A stretch of DNA of 64,000 nt from NCBI GenBank assembly GCA_030035585.1, contig CM057476.1:20258501-20322500 (forward strand), read 5' to 3'. Below the pieces are notes generated by a model. The model did no database searches and was not told the origin of the DNA. It saw nothing but the letters and a program-made list of their open reading frames with translations. Shown piece after piece: positions 58,928 to 64,000 of the stretch. Numbering within the stretch: the stretch's first letter is position 1; each line of letters opens with the position of its first letter. A program made the position numbers and the translations under genes. This DNA is from Dugong dugon (lineage: Eukaryota; Chordata; Mammalia; Sirenia; Dugongidae).

Positions 58928-59480
58928 GGTAATTGGCGATATATGCTTTCCCACCCCCAACCCTTCTTCACCCTGACTCGGCCTCCTCTGCTTCCCGTGG
59001 CCACAGTCTCTTGACCGGGAAACAGCGGCTGCTTGGATTCCACACACCCAAATGGGCGGCTCTCTGAGTGCCATTTGTTGGCTGCTGGTGTTGCTTTTTT
59101 TCCGCTTCTTTTTATTTTCTTCCTTGCCTCTCCCCCCCTCCCCCTCCTTTCGCTCGGGTACCTCGCTCCGTGCGCCATCTTTGCTTCTTCCTGAGGGGCT
59201 GCAGAGCTCCGGTAATTTGTGATATACGCTTTCCCACTCTCTACCCTTCTTCACCCACACTCGGCCCCCTCTGCTTCCCACGGACACAGTCTCTTGTCCA
59301 GAAACACCAGCCTGCACTAGCTGGCTCTCTGAGTGCCATTTGGTGGCTGCTAGTGTTGCTTTTTTTTTTTTCATGCTTCTTTTGACTTCTTACTTGCCTC
59401 TCGCCACCTCCCCCTCCCTTTGCTCAAGTACCTGGCTCCGTGCGCCATCTTTGCTTCTTCCTGAGGGGCTGCGGAGCTCC
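58928..59480 (+). repeat. Two tandem monomers in the L1 5' UTR
   Basis: Unit 1 is 58928-59210 (283 bases) and unit 2 is 59211-59480 (270 bases). Both begin ggtaatt, share ctctgagtgccattt and gtgcgccatctttgcttctt, and end gagctcc. This resembles promoter monomers of some other mammalian L1 families. Confidence 0.85.
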
Positions 59481-60507
59481 GTTCGAGTGTGGAGCTGCTT
59501 CCCGGTTTGGGCTGCTGCACTGGTGGGATCCCGGGGCTTTTGTTCATTTGTTTTGAATTGTTTGTTTGTTTTCTTTTCCTTTTCTTGAGTTGGGAGCCCT
59601 TTCTGGCCAGGCTGAGCTTTGGCTTACCCTTTGGCTTCCACAGACGTGCAGAAGGATCCCTGAGCGCATTTCTTTTTACGTTGGTTTTCTTTTTTTTTTC
59701 CTTTTTCCTGTTTCTTTGGGGGCCTTTCTTGTTTTTTTTTTTTTTTTTTTTTTAATTTGTTTTGTTTTCTTTTTCTCTTTTTGTCCTTCTTCGTTGCTCA
59801 GTTTCTCATCTCTCTATATCTTCCTTCTCTTTCTGTTCCCTGAATACCTGGCGTTGTATACCTCTACGCCTTCTAGCCAGGCTGTACTGAAACACCTGAG
59901 AGCAACTTCCCCAGACCTCATAGCTGCACCGGTGGGATCCCTGGGAACTTTGCAGTTCTTTAACCTTTCTGATTCTTACTTATTCATTCCTTTTCTTCTT
60001 CTTCCCCTTTCTGTTTTTCTCCATTTCATAGTCTCTCATCTCTCCACTCCAACGGCAAGCTCCCCTAGCATTCTTTTTTGTTTGTTTGTATATTTTTGCC
60101 TCCTGTTCCTCCCTCCTCTCTCCCATATCCATCTTAGCTCCACACGTAACAATCTCCCTGCTGCATCCTGCCTACCTGCACTGTGCGCTTGACATCACAC
60201 CACCAAGCAGCAAGGCACAGCCTACTGGAACCTGCCCTGCACTGATTACCAACCTGCTCTGCTGGCTGTAGTAAGTGCCACAAACAACCCGTCCCAGTAA
60301 CTCCTCTTCAGCTAGACCTGCCCTGTCGTACCATATCTGAGTGACTAACCCTGCCAGTTGAAGAAGGAGGCGAAAAGTATTGTGCCCACAGACGAGCAAA
60401 CAACAAAGAACACACAGTCTGCCTGCTCAGACATAGTCAAATTTTTTTTTTTAAAAGGGATGAAACAAACAAATCTACAATCAATAAACAAGAAAAATAA
60501 CTACTGA

Positions 60508-61431
60508 ATGCCCCAAAGACAGCAGACAATAACAAAACATTTACAAAAACAGGACAGGATGGTTCCAGTAGGAGTCCAAAATAAAACACCAGATGACTCT
60601 CCTCTGGAAGAAAATGCACTAGAACTACCAGATAGGGAATTCAAATCTCTAATACTCAGAATTCTCCAAGAACTGAGGCAAAAAGCTGACAAACATGAGG
60701 AAAAAATAGACAAATTCATGGAAAATAAGGACAAAAAATTGCAAGAATTCAGGAATATAATGCAGGAACAAAATACCAAAATAAATTTACAACTAGAAAT
60801 TATACAAAGACAACAATTAGAAATCCAAAAATTAAACAACCAGATTTCAGAAATGGACGATGTCATAGAAGGGCTGAGAAGCAGATTAGAAATGGTAGAA
60901 GACAGGATCAGTGGAATTGAAGACAAACACTTGGATACAACTCTGTTTGAGGAAAACTCAGAAAAAAGAACAAACAAAAATGAAGAGACCCTGAGAGTTA
61001 TGTGGAACACAATCAAAAGCAAAAATCTGCGAGTGATTGGAATTCCAGAACAGGGGGAGAAAACAGAAAACACAGAGAGTATCATTGAGGAACTGCTGAC
61101 AGAAAACTTACCCAATATCATGAAAGATGAAAAGCTGGCCATCCAAGAAGCTCAACGAACCCCATATAGAAGAGACCCCAAAAGAAAATCACCAAGGCAT
61201 ATCATATTCACACTCGCCAAAACCAAAGACAAACAAAGAATCCTGAGAGCAGCTTGTGAAAAACAAGAAGTCACATACAGCGGAGAAACAACAAGACTAA
61301 GCTCAGATTATTCGGCAGAAACCATGCAGGCAAGAAGGCAATGGGATGACATATATAAAATCTTGAAAGAAAAAAATTGTCAGCCAAGAATAATATATCC
61401 TGCAAAACTCTTGTTCAAATTTGATGGTTAA
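60508..61431 (+). pseudogene. L1 ORF1, truncated by a nonsense change
   Basis: 307 codons from ATG at 60508. Residues about 43-140 are charged heptad sequence forming the coiled coil; an RRM-like domain follows with LRVIGIPEQGEKTE at about 174; the C-terminal domain contains YPAKLLFKF near 297. ORF1 protein trimerises and binds L1 RNA. The frame stops at 61429-61431 (TAA), but the same frame continues open for 41 more codons to a TAG at 61555-61557, with the usual FPDKQKLREY segment. The full-length form would thus be about 348 residues. The stop removes the end of the C-terminal domain. Confidence 0.9.
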
Positions 61432-61982
61432 ATTAGGTCATTTCCAGATAAGCAGAAATTAAGGGAATATGTAAAAGTCAAACCAAACTTACAAGAATTA
61501 TTAAAGCGGGTTCTTCGATCTGAGGACAAACAGCTTCAGCTCACAGGCAGAACCTAGGACTCAGGATCGTACTAGCCAGATACCAGTCTAGGAAATGAAC
61601 TCTCGAGGACTATCCAAAACCAAAAGAAATACAACAGGGAATCAGAGCAGTTAATTAGTAAATGACAACAACATCAAAACAATAAAAGAGGGAATAAACG
61701 GCATAGGTGTAGAATCTTCTAATGGAGAGGAAGGCAAGGCGATACCAAGTAATGGTAGACTGCTTCAAACTTAGAAAGATAAGGGTAAAATTTATGGTAA
61801 CCACAAAGAAAGTTAACAAACATACTCATAAAAAAAAAAAAGAGGAAAAACAAAGTCTCAGCAAAAACAAAACCTACAAAAACAAAAGAAATGAAAAAAA
61901 AATCCACAAACAAAAGTAACTCAGCACAAGAGAGTAAGAAGAACAAAGAAGACGTCAGCACCACAAAAAAAAGCACTACAAA

Positions 61983-63224
61983 ATGACAGCAACAAACCGA
62001 CATCTATCAATAATTACACTGAATGTAAATGGACTCAATGCACCCATAAAGAGATGGAGAGTGACAGAATGGATAAGAAAACAGGATCCATCAATATGCT
62101 GTCTACAAGAGACACACCTTAGAAACAAAGATGTGAATTTATTAAAAGTCAAAGGTTGGAAAACCATATATCAAGCTAACAACTACCAAAAAAGAGCAGG
62201 AGTGGCAATTCTAATCTCAGATGAAATAGACTTTAAAATGAAATCTACAATAAAAGACAAAGAAGGACACTATATAATGATTAAGGGGATGATCCATCAT
62301 GAAGACATAACCATAGTAAACATCTACGCACCCAACGACAGGGCTCCTAAATACATAAAACAAACTCTAACACCACTGAAAAGAGAAATGGACAGTTCCA
62401 CAATAATAGTAGGAGACTTCAACACACCACTCTCAGTAAAGGACAGAACAACTAAGAAGAAACTCAGCAAAGATACAGAAGACCTAAAGGGCACAATCAG
62501 CCAACTTGACCTCATAGACATATATAGAACACTCCACCCAACTGCTGAAAAGTACACATTCTTTTCCAATGCACATGGAACGCTCTCCAGAATAGACCAC
62601 ATCTTAGGCCACAGAGCAATCCTCAACAAGATCCAAAACATTGAGATAATTCAAAGTATCTTCTCTGACCACAATGCCATCAAGGTAGAAATTAACACTA
62701 GAAAGAGCAAGGAAAAAAAATCAACTACATGGAAACTGAATAATACCCTGCTTACACATCAGTGGGTAATAGAAGAAATCAGAGATGGAATAAAAAAATT
62801 CCTAGAATCAAATGAGAATGAAAACACATCATACCAAAACCTTTGGGACACAGCAAAGGCAGTCCTCAGAGGACAATGTATAGCAATAGATGCACATATC
62901 AGAAAAGAAGAAAGGGACAAAATCCAAACATTAACTACAGAATTCAAACAAATAGAAAGAGAACAGGAAAAAAAGCCCACAACCACTGGAATAAAGGAAA
63001 TAGTAAAGATCAGAGCAGAAGTAAATGAAATAGAGAACAGAAAAACAATAGAAAGAATCAACAAAACCAAAAGTTGGTTCTTTGAAGGAATCAACAAAAT
63101 CGACAAACCACTGGCCAGACTGACAAAAGAAAAACAGGAGAGGACACAAATAACCCAAATAAGAAATGAAATGGGGGACATTACAACAGACCCAACTGAA
63201 ATGAAAAGGATTATAACAGAATAA
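61983..63224 (+). pseudogene. L1 ORF2, endonuclease part, closed by a stop
   Basis: 413 codons from ATG at 61983. The apurinic-type endonuclease keeps its expected residues: Asn14, Glu43 (in QETHL), Asp145 and Asn147 (in GDFNTPL), Asp205 and His230 (in SDH). This domain nicks the DNA target to start reverse transcription. A TAA at 63222-63224 sits where related copies have a Tyr codon, in the sequence ITEYY-type region. The rest of ORF2 follows in the same frame at first, so the copy is broken but recent. Confidence 0.9.
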
Positions 63225-64000
63225 TATGAAAAACTATACTCCAACAAATTTGAAAACCTAGAGGAAATGGATAAATTTCTAGAAACACACAGCCTACCCA
63301 AACTACAACAAAGTGATGTTGAAAATCTGAACAGACCCATAACAAGAGAAGAAATTGAAAAGGTAATAAAAAAACTTCCAACCAAAAAAAGTCCTGGCCC
63401 AGACGGCTTCAAGGAGAATTCCACAAAACATTTACAGGAGAGCTTGTACCAGTACTACTCAAGCTATTTCAGAGCATAGAAGAGGAAGCAACACTTCCAA
63501 ATTCATTCTATGAAGCCACCGTAATGCTGATAGAAAACCAGGTAAATATGTCACAAAAAAAGAAAACTACAGACCAATATCTCTCATGAATATAGATGCA
63601 AAAATTCTGAACAAAATTCTAGCCAAGAGAATTCAGCATCATATCAAAAACAATAATACACCACGGCCAAGTACGATTCATACCAGGTATGCCAGGATGT
63701 TTCAACATTAGAAAATCAATCAACGTTATCCACCACATAAATAAAAGGAAAGAAAAGAATCACACGATCATCTCCATTGACGCAGAAAAGGCATTTGACA
63801 AAGTCCAACACCCATTCCTGATAAAAACTCTCAATCAAATAGGTATAGACGGGAAATTTCTCAACATACTAAAGGGCATATATGCAAAACCAACGGCCAA
63901 CATCATTCTTAATGGAGAGAGGCTGAAAACATTCCCCTTGAAAACAGGAACAAGACAAGGATGCCCTTTATTACCACTCCTATTTTACATTGCGCTGGAA
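63225..64000 (+). pseudogene. L1 ORF2, reverse-transcriptase part with frameshifts
   Basis: Continues after the stop: [12 protein letters not shown] at about 63380, then a one-base loss shifts the frame near 63410 and another shift occurs near 63530. The reverse-transcriptase core is readable in pieces ([10 protein letters not shown] at about 63792, [13 protein letters not shown] near 63950). The catalytic FADD box lies beyond the window. Confidence 0.88.

Larger units (their letters stand above)
52058..64000 (+). other. ANKRD13A: ANKRD13A intron 1, partial
   Basis: From the GTGAGG donor at 52058 to the window end no ANKRD13A ankyrin exon could be read. About 53080-54740 and 55010-56200 show no repeat I recognise. 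The rest holds MIR, hAT, LTR, SINE and L1 elements listed separately. Confidence 0.75.
58635..64000 (+). mobile_element. Younger L1 with complete 5' end, running off the window
   Basis: The start near 58635 is a sharp break in the older L1 (tacagctttgataaaa before, ggcgctctaggaagaagc after). It has a 5' UTR of about 1.87 kb with two tandem monomer-like units, ORF1 at 60508, a spacer at 61558-61982, ORF2 from 61983, and reverse-transcriptase sequence to the last base. Both frames carry disabling changes, so it is not competent. The missing part is roughly 2-2.5 kb if of usual L1 length. Confidence 0.9.

Noticed and set aside
59566-60192. A 208-codon open frame on the plus strand
   Set aside because: It lies in the pyrimidine-rich L1 5' UTR and encodes mostly Phe, Leu and Ser. 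Composition explains it.
62759-63424. A 221-codon frame on the minus strand
   Set aside because: It is the antisense of L1 ORF2; A-rich sense strands rarely contain antisense stops.
52058-64000. ANKRD13A exon 2
   Set aside because: I looked for the second ankyrin exon by its expected peptide and found nothing. It is probably beyond the window.

Overview
The window looks like nuclear DNA of an afrotherian mammal, most likely an elephant. It has spliced vertebrate genes, CpG islands, MIR, L2, L1 and hAT remnants, and more than twenty copies of a tRNA-derived SINE with the AfroSINE layout. It also carries pieces of an RTE (BovB-type) LINE whose 3' end resembles the SINE tail. The species is inferred from the repeats and was not tested against any database.

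Positions 1-48240 hold most of GIT2 on the minus strand. GIT2 is an ArfGAP scaffold protein. I could place 18 coding exons, from the ATG at 48180 down to 1412. Every exon junction keeps the reading frame. Together they give 2000 coding bases, or 666 codons plus 2 bases, and the last roughly 93 codons lie left of the window. The exons encode the ArfGAP zinc finger, ankyrin repeats, Spa2-homology repeats, the coiled coil and the start of the C-terminal paxillin-binding helices. One intron uses a GC donor and one acceptor is a NAGNAG tandem.

Positions 48240-51590 separate two CpG-island promoters and contain a dense cluster of SINE copies. At 51962 the plus-strand gene ANKRD13A begins. Only its first coding exon (32 codons) is visible; the rest of the window, 52058 to the end, is its first intron. 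The divergent GIT2/ANKRD13A pair is the arrangement known on human 12q24.

The main repeat blocks are: an old, broken, near full-length L1 at about 15790-21740, followed by two copies of a LINE 3'-end-like unit; a nested stack of L1, MaLR-like LTRs and RTE pieces at 32510-35800; an inverted SINE pair that can fold into a long hairpin just downstream of the GIT2 exon 6 donor; and a younger L1 with a full 5' end, inserted into an older L1, running from about 58635 past the window end. Both L1 5' ends contain tandem monomer-like repeats, but of different sequence.

I found no operon, CRISPR array or defence system, and no clearly novel gene system. The observations worth following up concern splicing signals, RNA structure and transposon architecture.
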